Source of the DNA: Candidatus Saccharimonadota bacterium
Lineage (GTDB): Bacteria; Patescibacteriota; Saccharimonadia; Saccharimonadales; Saccharimonadaceae
DNA length: 37,759 nt
Direction of reading: 5' to 3'
NCBI GenBank assembly: GCA_017404685.1
Contig: JAFRBW010000009.1
Location: forward strand, 1-37,759
The notes under the pieces are model-generated. The model had not been told where the DNA came from, made no database searches, and saw nothing but the letters and a program-made list of their open reading frames with translations. Positions within the stretch are counted from its first letter, which is position 1. The number at the start of each line of letters is the position of its first letter. The translations under genes and the position numbers were made by a program. Positions 16,195 through 24,244 of the stretch are shown here, piece by piece.

Positions 16195-17400
16195 CTACGC
16201 CAATTTCTTCCGGCTAGCGATAAAGTAACCACCTGCAGTTACAAGCGAACCTGCGCCAAGAGCGACGCCAGCGATCTCACCTGCACCAGTATTAGGCATC
16301 TTTTTCTGCTTTGGCAAACAGTTTTCAGTCTGGTTCACCATCACAGAAGCATCGTCCTTACCAGCAACTGCAGAGTTCACGGTTGCATTTGCCCAGTTTA
16401 CAAGCTGGTTGTAACCACAAACCAAGTTCTTGTTAGTCACCTTAGCAGTAAAGCGTACATAGGCATTACCACGAGCATTGTAGCTACCGATGTTAATACC
16501 AGAAGTAGTTACAGTGTCATCAGTCACCTTCACACCATCCTGATAGTTAGAGTTGTAAAGCACCGTAGAACCAGCAACATACTCCATGTTGTCAGGCAAA
16601 ATGTCACGGATCATCACATTCTCTACCTTATCAGCAGCAAGGTTTTCGTACTCAATCTGGAACTCCACCTCGTCACCAACCTTAGCATCAACCTTCTCAG
16701 CGAATTTCTCGCCAGAACCCTTGATACGTACGGTCTTAGAAAGTAGCGTGTTCACAGAAGAATGTACCTTCACCTGAATCGTAGCCTGACCATCATATTC
16801 ATAACAACCAGGAATCTCGCCATTCATAGAGGTAAACCCAACCTTCGCACCAGAGATGATTACATCATCAGAAAGCGCAAAAGTACCTTGAGTGTTCGTG
16901 TACTTAGCAGAACCTTTTACATATTCAATATAAAAATCGTCACTAGACGTAAGTTTTACTTCGTCCCAAATCCGGCCTGGATTTGCGTTCGAAGAATCCA
17001 AATAACCAACAATGGTATGCGACTTAGCCACAGTCGTTGGCAACGAGAAAAGTGCCTTCACGCCAGTAGCAACGCCGTTAGTCCCAAGTGGGCTATTATT
17101 GTGCACGTAAAGACGGATCGTATAAGTTTCACCATCTTTTACAGCAATCTCGTTGGCGTTCCACACAGTCGTGCTAGACGAACTGAGCTTTGCACCCACG
17201 AAGTTACGCTCATCACCAATTTTACCATTAGTGATAGAGTTTAGCGTAATGCCAGTACCAAGATCGCCCGCATTGATTTGCTCAAGCGTGTAAGTGGTAC
17301 GACCATTATTGCTATCGCCCCAAGCCAAAACATTAGCTGGAACCATAGAAACACCTGCGATCACTGCAGTAGCAGCAATTGCGAAAATAGTCTTTTTCAT
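16195..17400 (-). CDS. DUF11-type surface protein with MPNTG sorting signal
   Basis: A 401-residue exported protein. Residues 1-26 are a classic signal peptide (KK, then a hydrophobic run, ending VLA). The body is beta-rich; the segment around residues 230-345 (VGDEVEFQIEYENLAADKVENV, IRDILPDNMEYVAGS) is a DUF11-type conserved repeat of bacterial surface proteins. The C-terminus has MPNTG, a hydrophobic helix and RKK, the layout of a sortase sorting signal, with Met in place of Leu in LPxTG. It is therefore probably anchored to the cell wall. The AAAGGA SD lies about 9 nt before the ATG, so it has a real leader. A structured RNA element sits in the upstream intergenic region. Confidence 0.85.
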   Translation of the reverse strand: MKKTIFAIAATAVIAGVSMVPANVLAWGDSNNGRTTYTLEQINAGDLGTGITLNSITNGKIGDERNFVGAKLSSSSTTVWNANEIAVKDGETYTIRLYVHNNSPLGTNGVATGVKALFSLPTTVAKSHTIVGYLDSSNANPGRIWDEVKLTSSDDFYIEYVKGSAKYTNTQGTFALSDDVIISGAKVGFTSMNGEIPGCYEYDGQATIQVKVHSSVNTLLSKTVRIKGSGEKFAEKVDAKVGDEVEFQIEYENLAADKVENVMIRDILPDNMEYVAGSTVLYNSNYQDGVKVTDDTVTTSGINIGSYNARGNAYVRFTAKVTNKNLVCGYNQLVNWANATVNSAVAGKDDASVMVNQTENCLPKQKKMPNTGAGEIAGVALGAGSLVTAGGYFIASRKKLA

Positions 17401-17543
17401 ACTTTATTCCTTTCTTAGATAAATCTTATAAAGACTTTTACTAATTCTTTGAGCTTCATTTCAGAAACTCGCATAGGTTTGCTAGCCGAATGAATTGTTA
17501 ATATTCGTCTGCCAACCGAATCATCTCAACCTTCAAACTTCTT

Positions 17544-17612
17544 GGTGAGGCCCGGCAGCCGAAGCTGCCGGACTCGCATAAGGTACTTGAGCGTCCAACT
17601 CTGGACCTCACC
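17544..17612 (-). ncRNA. Compact multi-branched RNA element of unknown class
   Basis: On the minus strand a closing stem GGTGAGG/CCTCACC (69 nt apart end to end) encloses a GTCCA/TGGAC hairpin, a weaker CTC/GAG arm, and a perfect CCGGCAGC/GCTGCCGG stem with a TTCG tetraloop. No T-run follows, so it is not a simple terminator. It has a tRNA-like size and closing stem but no T-loop consensus or recognisable anticodon arm. It lies between two same-strand envelope genes. Confidence 0.5.
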
Positions 17613-17636
17613 GTTAGTTAGATAAACGCCAAAAGG

Positions 17637-19517
17637 TCAATCCGGAGGTCCCCCCCAATGGTCCCCAGCCGGATCGTCCGCAGTGGTCGTAGATCCACCG
17701 ATGTTCGATTTCACGTGCGTATTCTGCACGGGAGTAGTGACGTCAATGCCACCATTTCCCGTGCCAACATCGTCGTTGGAATGAACAGTAGCATCCTGCC
17801 GCGCAGGCGGCGTATAGGTAGGAGCGTAATGTCCATCGTCGCCCTTCTTGGAATGACTCTCAGCGATCTCGTTTGCTTCCTTGGTCTCGTCGATCAACTC
17901 AACGTACTCTTCGTACGAGTTAAGATGCGCCGAATTTGTCGGCTCTTCGACACGAGACCATTCAGCTCCATACCCGTTGTTAGTATTAGGTCCCGGTCCG
18001 GGAACATCATTCTTCCCAACGGGTGTACCGAGCGTCGGATCCTTCGGGTTAGTGATGACTGCACCGCCGCCAGAAGAAGACGGCTTCCCACCGCCAGAAG
18101 AAGACGACCGTCCGCCGCCAGAAGACGGCTTTGCCGGTGTATTCGGATTCACCTTGGGCGTTACGCCCAGCTTCTCCGCGCAGTTCGTCGGCTGATATCC
18201 GCACACCGTGCGGTACATCACCGTTACTTCCTGCGTATTCTTTACGATATCCTTATACACCAGGAAGAACCCGCCATGGTCCGATGTTTTCATTACAATC
18301 ACATCGGGCTGCATACCGACAACGAGACCATCCATATACATCTGGTCGGTCAACGCCTTATCGCTGTAGTACAGCAGGACGTCGGCATGCTCCATGTGCG
18401 CCACGATATTTTCATATGCAGTCTGGAACAACTCCGGATCCTTGATCCAGGTGTCCGCCGCGCCATTTATCGTGCGCATCCAGGCTTCTTCCTGGCCCTC
18501 GTAATTCACCATGAAGTCGCCAATCAACCGAGTATGAAAACTCACGTCCCACCACGCGGCAGTTCCAGCGGTCAGGGTCGGGTCGACCCTCATACGAAGA
18601 AACTGATCTGCGCGAACGTCTTCCGGCGTCACAATCGCAAAAAACTTCTCCGCACCGAGCTTCTTGTACACCTCTACGGCATCCAAGAGTTCATAAAAGT
18701 CTTCCATCTCCTGAAGCTCAGCGAGTTCATAGTTGCCCTTAGCGATCTTTTCCTTAGTCATCTCATCGATGACCTTCATGGTGTCGTCGTCGACTTCGCC
18801 AGCGCGAATCTTCTGTAGCAGGATTTCCTGCACCGGGTTCGTACCGAAGTCGAAATCATTAGCTTTGTCGTCGTCCGTCAGGACATCGTCATGCCAAAAC
18901 TTAATTTCAGTCTTAGGTGCAGGCGCTTCCGTGGCAACTTCCATCGCCTTAGTCGGCTCCGGTGCCGGGGCTTCCTTCTGCCAATCCAGGCCAAATGCCA
19001 GCGCAAAAATAGCGCCAACCACGGTCAAAATCGTCAGAATAGTCGCGAGTGTCTTGTGCCCCTTCTCTCTCAATAAATCGATCAAGAAGTACGCAATACT
19101 CACTTCCATGAGCAATAAAGGAACGAGGCGCAGTGCACTTACAAGAAGTGCTCCAGTCACCAGCAGGTCAGCCAGCCACGCACCGGTCACCGCCGAGAAC
19201 ATCCCGACAGTCGCCGTTACGACCGAAAACCAGAGGAACTCAAGCCACTGATTTCCCTCTTCAGACCACCAAATGATCATGTTGGCCTGAAGAACCAGCA
19301 TCGCTAAAGAGCACACCCACGCAAGCCACAGAATCTCGAGACCTTTCGCGGCAAAAATACCGCTCGCGCAGGTCGCGCCCGCCGCCGCCAGGCTGAGAAG
19401 GCAAACCTTCCAGCCAGGCCAAAAAGAATCGCTTTTGGTGATTGCATTCTCAAGCGTCCATGTCAAAATGACAAGTGCCAGAGAAAGAAGAATCGGCATA
19501 ACTATGTTGCTTAACAT
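17637..19517 (-). CDS. Polytopic membrane protein with serine/glycine-rich linker
   Basis: A 626-residue protein of unknown family. The first 180 residues hold about five or six membrane helices (MPILLSLALVILTW, VCLLSLAAAGATCASGIF, ILTILTVVGAIFALAFG). An Ala/Pro-rich spacer follows, then an acidic globular domain of about 240 residues (about 210-450) with a CGYQPTNC cysteine pair. The last 170 residues are a low-complexity SSGGG and Asn/Pro/Asp-rich tail, probably extracellular and disordered. A strong AAGGAGGT SD precedes the ATG by 8 nt. It has a perfect consensus promoter and a leader of about 160 nt, unlike the leaderless genes around it. A surface or cell-contact role is plausible but not shown. 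Confidence 0.7.
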   Translation of the reverse strand: MLSNIVMPILLSLALVILTWTLENAITKSDSFWPGWKVCLLSLAAAGATCASGIFAAKGLEILWLAWVCSLAMLVLQANMIIWWSEEGNQWLEFLWFSVVTATVGMFSAVTGAWLADLLVTGALLVSALRLVPLLLMEVSIAYFLIDLLREKGHKTLATILTILTVVGAIFALAFGLDWQKEAPAPEPTKAMEVATEAPAPKTEIKFWHDDVLTDDDKANDFDFGTNPVQEILLQKIRAGEVDDDTMKVIDEMTKEKIAKGNYELAELQEMEDFYELLDAVEVYKKLGAEKFFAIVTPEDVRADQFLRMRVDPTLTAGTAAWWDVSFHTRLIGDFMVNYEGQEEAWMRTINGAADTWIKDPELFQTAYENIVAHMEHADVLLYYSDKALTDQMYMDGLVVGMQPDVIVMKTSDHGGFFLVYKDIVKNTQEVTVMYRTVCGYQPTNCAEKLGVTPKVNPNTPAKPSSGGGRSSSSGGGKPSSSGGGAVITNPKDPTLGTPVGKNDVPGPGPNTNNGYGAEWSRVEEPTNSAHLNSYEEYVELIDETKEANEIAESHSKKGDDGHYAPTYTPPARQDATVHSNDDVGTGNGGIDVTTPVQNTHVKSNIGGSTTTADDPAGDHWGGPPD

Positions 19518-19677
19518 AATTCGTTACCTCCTTTTTTAGTGTGGGGGCAACGCCCCCAAAGTTTTTTTTGGGGGGGATGTAGGCATTTATCTAAACAGGT
19601 TTCGTTTGAAACCTGAGATGATTCGGTTGTTAATGGTCTTCGTTGCCTTAAGAGAGACTCCCAAAAACTCAGACTGA
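19518..19677 (-). promoter_or_regulatory. Structured 5' leader with alternative hairpins
   Basis: The approximately 160-nt leader has a perfect AGGTTTC/GAAACCT hairpin. Downstream of it, a CCCCCAAA/TTTGGGGG stem competes with GGGGGC/GCCCCC for the same G-run, just before the SD. The mutually exclusive pairings suggest translational or transcriptional control. Confidence 0.5.
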
Positions 19678-19681
19678 TTCC

Positions 19682-19710
19682 ATTATAGCACACATACCCT
19701 TTTTTGTCAA
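19682..19710 (-). promoter_or_regulatory. Consensus promoter of the 17637-19517 gene
   Basis: TTGACA (19705-19710), a 17-bp spacer and TATAAT (19682-19687) with a TGC extension on the minus strand. Confidence 0.85.
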
Positions 19711-19757
19711 TAGCTCTACCATTTTATTGCGTTAATGTCTAAATAATTATAAGCACA

Positions 19758-19790
19758 AGAAAAATCCCAGCTGGCTGCTGGGAATTTTTC
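19758..19790 (-). terminator. Intrinsic terminator after the 19813 gene
   Basis: A TCCCAGC/GCTGGGA stem (19765-19771, 19777-19783) is followed on the minus strand by a T-run; it lies 23 bp beyond the stop codon. Confidence 0.85.
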
Positions 19791-19812
19791 TAAAGTGCTA
19801 GGATCAGAAGGA

Positions 19813-20271
19813 CTAGTCGTCGGCGTCGTCGCCGACCACCTGCACCGGCACGAAGCCGGTGTACTTACCATCCTTCTGCCGGAAAGCGTAGCCAAGCTCG
19901 ACGCACCCGTCAGCATCAAGCCGACGCGCCTTCAGCTCGGCGTTCTCCTCGTCGGCAGGCACATAGCCAACCTCACCGTCATCGTCCTCGTAGCGATAGA
20001 CGAAAACCGGTTTCCCGATTTTCTTGTCAATCGCGAGGCCAGCGGCCGCGCGCAGCTCCGCACGGAGCTGGACCATGCCGTCGGCGAAGCTCTTGGCCAT
20101 CGCCGTCATAGCATCAACGCGGTCGATCAGGTCATCCGGATACGCCGGAGAGCTCTCCATGTTCTCCAACGTTTCCTTGAGGATCTCGATCGCCGCCTGC
20201 CTGTCGTCCTTCGGCGCCGTCAGCGCCTCAGCCCTTTCCCTGTTAATCCTGCTGTGCTTGTCCTTACTCAT
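19813..20271 (-). CDS. Small acidic protein of unknown function
   Basis: A 152-residue soluble protein starting MSKDKHSRINRERAEALTAP. The first half is predicted helical (AAIEILKETLENM and a segment around DAMTAMAKSFADGMVQLRAELRAAAG). The second half includes FVYRYEDDDGEVGYVPADEENAE-type acidic sequence and ends VVGDDADD. I do not recognise the family. The start at 20269-20271 follows a GGGGGA SD; the longer frame overlaps the promoter. The gene is monocistronic, with a consensus promoter and its own terminator. Its GC content appears higher than that of most neighbours. Confidence 0.75.
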   Translation of the reverse strand: MSKDKHSRINRERAEALTAPKDDRQAAIEILKETLENMESSPAYPDDLIDRVDAMTAMAKSFADGMVQLRAELRAAAGLAIDKKIGKPVFVYRYEDDDGEVGYVPADEENAELKARRLDADGCVELGYAFRQKDGKYTGFVPVQVVGDDADD

Positions 20272-20326
20272 TGTAAGTCCCCCTTTCAATTTTTGTTGGT
20301 CAGCACATAATCCCAACGTTAAAACC

Positions 20327-20355
20327 ATTATATCACACTTTACCAAAAATGTCAA
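20327..20355 (-). promoter_or_regulatory. Consensus promoter of the 19813 gene
   Basis: TTGACA (20350-20355), a 17-bp spacer and TGA-extended TATAAT (20327-20332) on the minus strand; the leader is about 50 nt. Confidence 0.85.
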
Positions 20356-20385
20356 TGCTTAGACCATAAAATCACCATACAACCA

Positions 20386-20411
20386 CCAAAAATCCCCTGC
20401 TTATCAGGGGT
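20386..20411 (-). terminator. Terminator of the tRNA operon
   Basis: A CCCCTG/CAGGGG stem with an ATAAG loop is followed on the minus strand by ATTTTT, about 12 bp past tRNA-Pro. Confidence 0.8.
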
Positions 20412-20422
20412 ATGTCTATTCA

Positions 20423-20498
20423 TGGTCAGGGTGATCGGACTTGAACCGACGGCCTCAGCGTCCCGAACGCTGCGCGCTACCAACTGCGCCACACCCTG
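20423..20498 (-). tRNA. tRNA-Pro (CGG)
   Basis: A cloverleaf with acceptor stem CAGGGTG/CACCCTG, anticodon stem CAGCG/CGCTG and loop TTCGGGA gives anticodon CGG (codon CCG). The T-loop is TTCAAGT. CCA is encoded. It is the last gene of a three-tRNA operon. Confidence 0.95.
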
Positions 20499-20504
20499 CC
20501 AAAA

Positions 20505-20579
20505 TGGTGCGGGTAGAGAGAATCGAACTCTCATCTCAAGTTTGGAAAACTTGCATACTAACCACTGTACTATACCCGC
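20505..20579 (-). tRNA. tRNA-Gly (TCC)
   Basis: Acceptor GCGGGTA/TACCCGC, anticodon stem CAAGT/ACTTG and loop TTTCCAA give anticodon TCC. The T-arm is GAGAG TTCGATT CTCTC. CCA is encoded. It lies 6 bp upstream of tRNA-Pro. Confidence 0.95.
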
Positions 20580-20594
20580 AATACCATAGATACC

Positions 20595-20672
20595 TGGGGT
20601 GGGATATCGGGATCGAACCGACGACCTTCTGGACCACAATCAGACGCTCTAACCATCTGAGCTAATCCCACC
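20595..20672 (-). tRNA. tRNA-His (GTG)
   Basis: Acceptor GTGGGAT/ATCCCAC carries the extra G at -1 opposite discriminator C, the hallmark of tRNA-His. The anticodon loop TTGTGGT gives GTG. The last anticodon-stem pair is an A-C mismatch. CCA is encoded. It is the first gene of the operon. Confidence 0.95.
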
Positions 20673-20681
20673 ATATATTAT

Positions 20682-20710
20682 ATTATACACTCTCGCCCCT
20701 ATTTTGGCAA
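20682..20710 (-). promoter_or_regulatory. Promoter of the His-Gly-Pro tRNA operon
   Basis: TTGCCA (20705-20710), a 17-bp spacer and TATAAT (20682-20687) on the minus strand; it overlaps the end of the upstream gene. Confidence 0.8.
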
Positions 20711-21265
20711 GAGTAGAAATGCCACTGTTCCCGCCGCCGCACCAAGAATAATCGTAATCAAAATCGTCACCACCATTCCAATCCGCGAATCTTTTTCTGG
20801 CTTCTGAATAATCGTCACCGGGCCATGTGGCTTTTCCTCTGGCACCACCACTTTCTTCTGATACACATTCTTAGATAGCGGCCGCTTCGTCACCTTCTCT
20901 GTATTCACAAACCTCGCCTGCGGAATATTCAAAGTCTTCGGATCTTTCTCCGCCTTCTTCACTGTCTCCCTCAATACCTTTTCCGACACCTCAGTCTTTT
21001 TTGTCTTGACGCCAAAAGTCGGCATTTTAGCCATCACCTTCTTAGCCTTAGCCTCTTTTACCGCCCCAGCCCCAACCGGCTTAGCTCCAGCCAACGTCGT
21101 CTTCGCCATCCCAGTCTTCACCATCTCATCCGCAAAATCCTTCGGCACCTTCATCTCCGGCGCCGCCTTACTTCTCGCCGTCATCCGCGTAGCGTTTGGT
21201 GTCTCTCTGAAAACCGTCTTACTCTTAGCCTGCTTCGGCACGAAATCTATGTATTTTTTGTTCAT
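20699..21265 (-). CDS. Lysine-rich tail-anchored membrane protein
   Basis: A 188-residue protein with a long, Lys/Ala/Val-rich, probably disordered cytoplasmic region. A single C-terminal membrane helix (IGMVVTILITIILGAAAGTVAFLLL) follows, with only PK after it, so it looks tail-anchored. The family is unknown; similar Lys-rich single-pass proteins occur in Saccharibacteria. Its ATG overlaps the tpiA stop (ATGA), so it is translationally coupled to tpiA. The link to glycolysis is positional only. Confidence 0.75.
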   Translation of the reverse strand: MNKKYIDFVPKQAKSKTVFRETPNATRMTARSKAAPEMKVPKDFADEMVKTGMAKTTLAGAKPVGAGAVKEAKAKKVMAKMPTFGVKTKKTEVSEKVLRETVKKAEKDPKTLNIPQARFVNTEKVTKRPLSKNVYQKKVVVPEEKPHGPVTIIQKPEKDSRIGMVVTILITIILGAAAGTVAFLLLPK

Positions 21266-22032
21266 AACCTCACTCGCTTTGCTACCTCAATTATATCAAG
21301 AAACTCGCTAAGAATCAAGCTCGAAGCCGCAAACATCACGCCATTCACGCCCGGAATCGTAAGATACGCTCCCGCGTTCGACGGATTCACACTCCCGCCA
21401 TACAAGATCGCCGTATTTTCCGCCGCCTTTGGCCCGTACATATCTTTCAAAACTTCGCGAATGATCCGCACCGCCTCCGCCACCTCATCTGGGCTTGCAA
21501 TCCGCGCTTCTCTCACCGACGAAATCGCCCACACCGGCTCATACGCAATTATCACCTTAGAAATATCTTCCTCAGACACATCGCGAAGCCCCGACAGCAC
21601 CTGATCACGCAAAATATCCGTCGTCTCAAGAAACGCTCGCTCGTTTTCCGTCTCCCCTACGCAGAGAATCGGCGTAATTTTATTCCGCACTGCCGCCGCC
21701 ACTTTCTTCCCCACCATCTTATCATCCTCGCCAAAAATATACCGCCGCTCCGAATGCCCCACAATCACATAATCAGTAAGCCCCCTCAGCTGATTAAACG
21801 AAGTCTCGCCCGTATATGCCCCATAATCCTGATAAAACGCATTCTGCGCCGCCAGTTTCATCTTATGCCGATCAATCTGGAGCGACAGCGGTTGCAGCGC
21901 AACAATAGGCGGCGCAATCACCACCTCCACGTCACGATAAGTCGGGAGTTTTTTCTGCAATTTATGAAGATAGATCGAGGCCTCGCCCACATTAAAATTC
22001 AGCTTCCAGTTGCCCACAACATAAGTTTTCAT
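21262..22032 (-). CDS. tpiA: Triose-phosphate isomerase
   Basis: TIM interconverts dihydroxyacetone phosphate and glyceraldehyde 3-phosphate. The 256-residue product keeps the catalytic Lys in GNWKLN, His in GHSERR and Glu in AYEPVWAI, plus YGGSVNPSNA. Two places deviate from the family. Catalytic loop 6 after PVWAI reads SSVREARIASPDE and is longer than the usual IGTGKTATPE. The phosphate-binding GGASL near the C-terminus is AASSL. The enzyme is probably active but may have altered kinetics. The -10 box ends 6 nt before the ATG, and the promoter is the mirror image of that of the divergent HAD gene. Confidence 0.95.
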   Translation of the reverse strand: MKTYVVGNWKLNFNVGEASIYLHKLQKKLPTYRDVEVVIAPPIVALQPLSLQIDRHKMKLAAQNAFYQDYGAYTGETSFNQLRGLTDYVIVGHSERRYIFGEDDKMVGKKVAAAVRNKITPILCVGETENERAFLETTDILRDQVLSGLRDVSEEDISKVIIAYEPVWAISSVREARIASPDEVAEAVRIIREVLKDMYGPKAAENTAILYGGSVNPSNAGAYLTIPGVNGVMFAASSLILSEFLDIIEVAKRVRL

Positions 22033-22069
22033 ATTTTTATTATACCATGTTATAATAAAAATATGAAAA
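22026..22069. promoter_or_regulatory. Mirror-image divergent leaderless promoters
   Basis: A perfect 19-bp inverted repeat (22026-22044, 22051-22069) with a 6-bp centre holds, on each strand, a TGn-extended TATAAT followed 6 nt later by ATG. Both start codons (tpiA 22030-22032, HAD gene 22063-22065) are inside the arms. Confidence 0.8.
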
Positions 22070-22827
22070 AAGTTTTAGCATTTGATATTGACCAAACTTT
22101 AAATATTGCCAAGACCCCGATTCCAGACGAAATCGCCGATCTGCTCACGAAATGTCTCGACCATTTCGAGATTTGTCCTATCTCCGGACAAAAGTTCGAC
22201 CAATTCCTCATCCAAATCGTAAACCGCTTAAAAGAGCGTGGCGCCACCGATGAAGAATTAAAACACCTTCATCTCTTTGTCGCCCAAGGTACGCAGTATT
22301 ATAAATATAACGGCACCGACTGGGAGCAGGTTTACAATTATCCTCTCACTGATGAGCAAGTCACAAAAATTACCTCGGCTCTAGAACAAGCCGCAAAAGA
22401 ACTCGGCCTCTGGGAAGAGGACAAACTCCAGCCTGGCGACGAAATTATCGAAAACCGTCTTTCTCAAGTTACCTTCTCTGCCCTCGGCCAGCATGCCGAC
22501 ACCGAAGCCAAATACGCCTGGGATCCAGACTGCAAGAAACGCGAGCAGATTGTCGCTCGCGCCAAGGAACTCGCCCCAGAGTTTGACTACGAAATCGGCG
22601 GTACCACTTCCATCAACGCCATCGTTCCTGGCATGAACAAAGTTTTCGGCATGACCCACCTTCTAGAAGAACTCAACGTCACAAAAGAAGACATTCTCTA
22701 CTTCGGCGATATGACTCAGCCTGGTGGCAACGATTATCCTGTCGTCAAAATGGGCATCGATACCATCACCGTCCGCAGTCACGAAGACACCGCCTACGCC
22801 TTGCGCGGAATCTTAGGTGTGCTATAA
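22063..22827 (+). CDS. HAD-superfamily phosphatase, eukaryotic-type phosphomannomutase-like
   Basis: The 254-residue product starts with the HAD motif I FDIDQTL. It also contains PISGQKFDQF, GGTTSINAIVPGMNK and FGDMTQPGGNDYPV, which align with phosphomannomutase of the eukaryotic PMM type (FFGNxTxPGGNDxE) in the HAD-IIB branch. It could therefore be a phosphomannomutase supplying sugar nucleotides or a related sugar phosphatase. The start is fixed by the -10 box 6 nt upstream; the upstream extension of the frame runs through tpiA antisense. Its stop codon lies inside the -10 box of the next gene. Confidence 0.85.
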   Translation: MKKVLAFDIDQTLNIAKTPIPDEIADLLTKCLDHFEICPISGQKFDQFLIQIVNRLKERGATDEELKHLHLFVAQGTQYYKYNGTDWEQVYNYPLTDEQVTKITSALEQAAKELGLWEEDKLQPGDEIIENRLSQVTFSALGQHADTEAKYAWDPDCKKREQIVARAKELAPEFDYEIGGTTSINAIVPGMNKVFGMTHLLEELNVTKEDILYFGDMTQPGGNDYPVVKMGIDTITVRSHEDTAYALRGILGVL

Positions 22828-22828
22828 T
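22823..22828 (+). promoter_or_regulatory. Extended -10 box of the PfkB/aldolase-like gene
   Basis: TGCTATAAT contains the TAA stop of the preceding gene and ends 6 nt before the ATG at 22835. Confidence 0.65.
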
Positions 22829-22834
22829 TATTAT

Positions 22835-24244
22835 ATGCATATATTCATCGTGGGCAATGTCTTGAAAGATGTTTACCTCAGCCTTGATGAAAGGTCCGAA
22901 CATTTTGAGTCCGACAAAAATGGCATAAATTGGCTCAATCTCAGTTTCGACGCTTCAAAACATCACTATTTTCGTCGCACCAGCAGCTTTGGCGGCGCCG
23001 CTGTTTCCATGGAAGTATTAAACAAACTCGGCCTCAAGGCCAGCATCGTCAGTTCCGACTTTTCCTTTGACGACACCGGCATCAAAAACTCCGCCCCAGC
23101 CGACGCTTACCGTTACATTCTCACCGCCGACGACGCCGTCACTTATCTCACTCCCACCAAATTCCAACGCACGCCATTCATCGCCCCAGCCACCGCTCCA
23201 GATTATATTTGCATTGATCGTTCCGCCAATTTCGACCAGCTCGTCATGGACGAAATTAGATCCTACCTAGACGCCCACCCTTACATCGGCCTCATTCTTC
23301 ATCTCAAAAAATCTTCCGATCCAATCAAAAACTCCCTCATCCCCTACGCCAATCTCATTTTTTCCGAAAACCCATCCCTCCCAGAGCTAAAATCCATCGC
23401 CCAAAGCAAGATCATCTACCTTACAGACAATGCCCTCACTTACCAAAACATCGTCGAGCCAATTTCTGTCGATCGCATCGACACTCTCACTCATCTTTCG
23501 ATGTTTTCCATCGCCGCTGCCACCGTGCTTGGCGGTTTCCTGCTCGGCCGCACCGTAGAAGACAGCCTGGGTCTCGCCCGCGCCAATGTAGAGAACTCTA
23601 GGCTAGACACTTGCCTAACTCTAAAAGAGCTCGAAGAACTCTCCGCCGTCTATTCAGACAACCCCCGCCTTCTCGCCGCCGCCTATATGTCGTCCACTCG
23701 CGGTATTCCAAAAAGCCTCGTTTTCACCGCTAATAACATTCCAAAATCCATCAAACTCTTGCCACGTTTTGCAAAATCCGCCTACGAAAACGGTTTCCGT
23801 TTCATTCCATTATCTCTCGCCAACCCATCCTTCGAAGATCAGCTAGAAAACATCACCAAATCTGGCCTCGTCCCGATTATCAGCCTAGACAATCACAAAA
23901 AGGGCTCCTCCATCACCGAAATCGCCGCCGAGACCGGCAAGCTTCTAGACAATTTGGCAAGCACCATAAAAAGCACAAAAATAGACCCTCGCGCCTGTTT
24001 AATCAGCCTAGATTTTATCTCCGCCGATGCTACTGCTAGCGACAAATCCACCATAAAAGACATCGTCGCCGCTACCACCGAAGTTTTACGTCATCACGTG
24101 CCGTCAAATCTCGCCGGCATCATCTTCGCGCCGAGCCTTAGTAAAGAAGACCCAGAAAAAACCGCCGCCATCATGAGTTCCATTCTGGCGAGCGGTCCTT
24201 ATCCTTACTTTGTTTCGCTTAAGCCTCAGCTTCTTCCGGCTTAG
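22835..24244 (+). CDS. PfkB-like/class I aldolase-like fusion, both active sites degenerate
   Basis: A 469-residue protein with two recognisable halves. Residues 1-265 follow the PfkB/ribokinase fold: VGNVLKDVYL, SFGGAAVSMEVLNKLGLKASIVS and VLGGFLLGRTVEDSLGLARANVENS. The catalytic GAGD expected before GGFL is absent. Residues about 270-469 align with class I fructose-bisphosphate aldolase: SGLVPIISLDN (family GIVPIVEPE), ACLISLDFISA (family GTLLKPNMV), LRHHVPSNLAGIIFAPSLSKEDPE and PYPYFVSLKPQLL. The Schiff-base lysine and the EPE glutamate are both replaced. If the assignments are right, neither domain has standard catalysis, so a regulatory, structural or changed activity is likely. Its 3' end overlaps bL25 by 26 bp tail to tail. 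Confidence 0.72.
   Translation: MHIFIVGNVLKDVYLSLDERSEHFESDKNGINWLNLSFDASKHHYFRRTSSFGGAAVSMEVLNKLGLKASIVSSDFSFDDTGIKNSAPADAYRYILTADDAVTYLTPTKFQRTPFIAPATAPDYICIDRSANFDQLVMDEIRSYLDAHPYIGLILHLKKSSDPIKNSLIPYANLIFSENPSLPELKSIAQSKIIYLTDNALTYQNIVEPISVDRIDTLTHLSMFSIAAATVLGGFLLGRTVEDSLGLARANVENSRLDTCLTLKELEELSAVYSDNPRLLAAAYMSSTRGIPKSLVFTANNIPKSIKLLPRFAKSAYENGFRFIPLSLANPSFEDQLENITKSGLVPIISLDNHKKGSSITEIAAETGKLLDNLASTIKSTKIDPRACLISLDFISADATASDKSTIKDIVAATTEVLRHHVPSNLAGIIFAPSLSKEDPEKTAAIMSSILASGPYPYFVSLKPQLLPA

Noticed and set aside
17544-17612. A degenerate tRNA gene
   Set aside because: The size and closing stem fit, but there is no T-loop consensus, no 7-nt anticodon loop, and the last hairpin has a TTCG tetraloop.
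20352-20665. Short ORFs across the tRNA cluster on both strands
   Set aside because: The region is fully explained by three tRNAs, their promoter and terminator.
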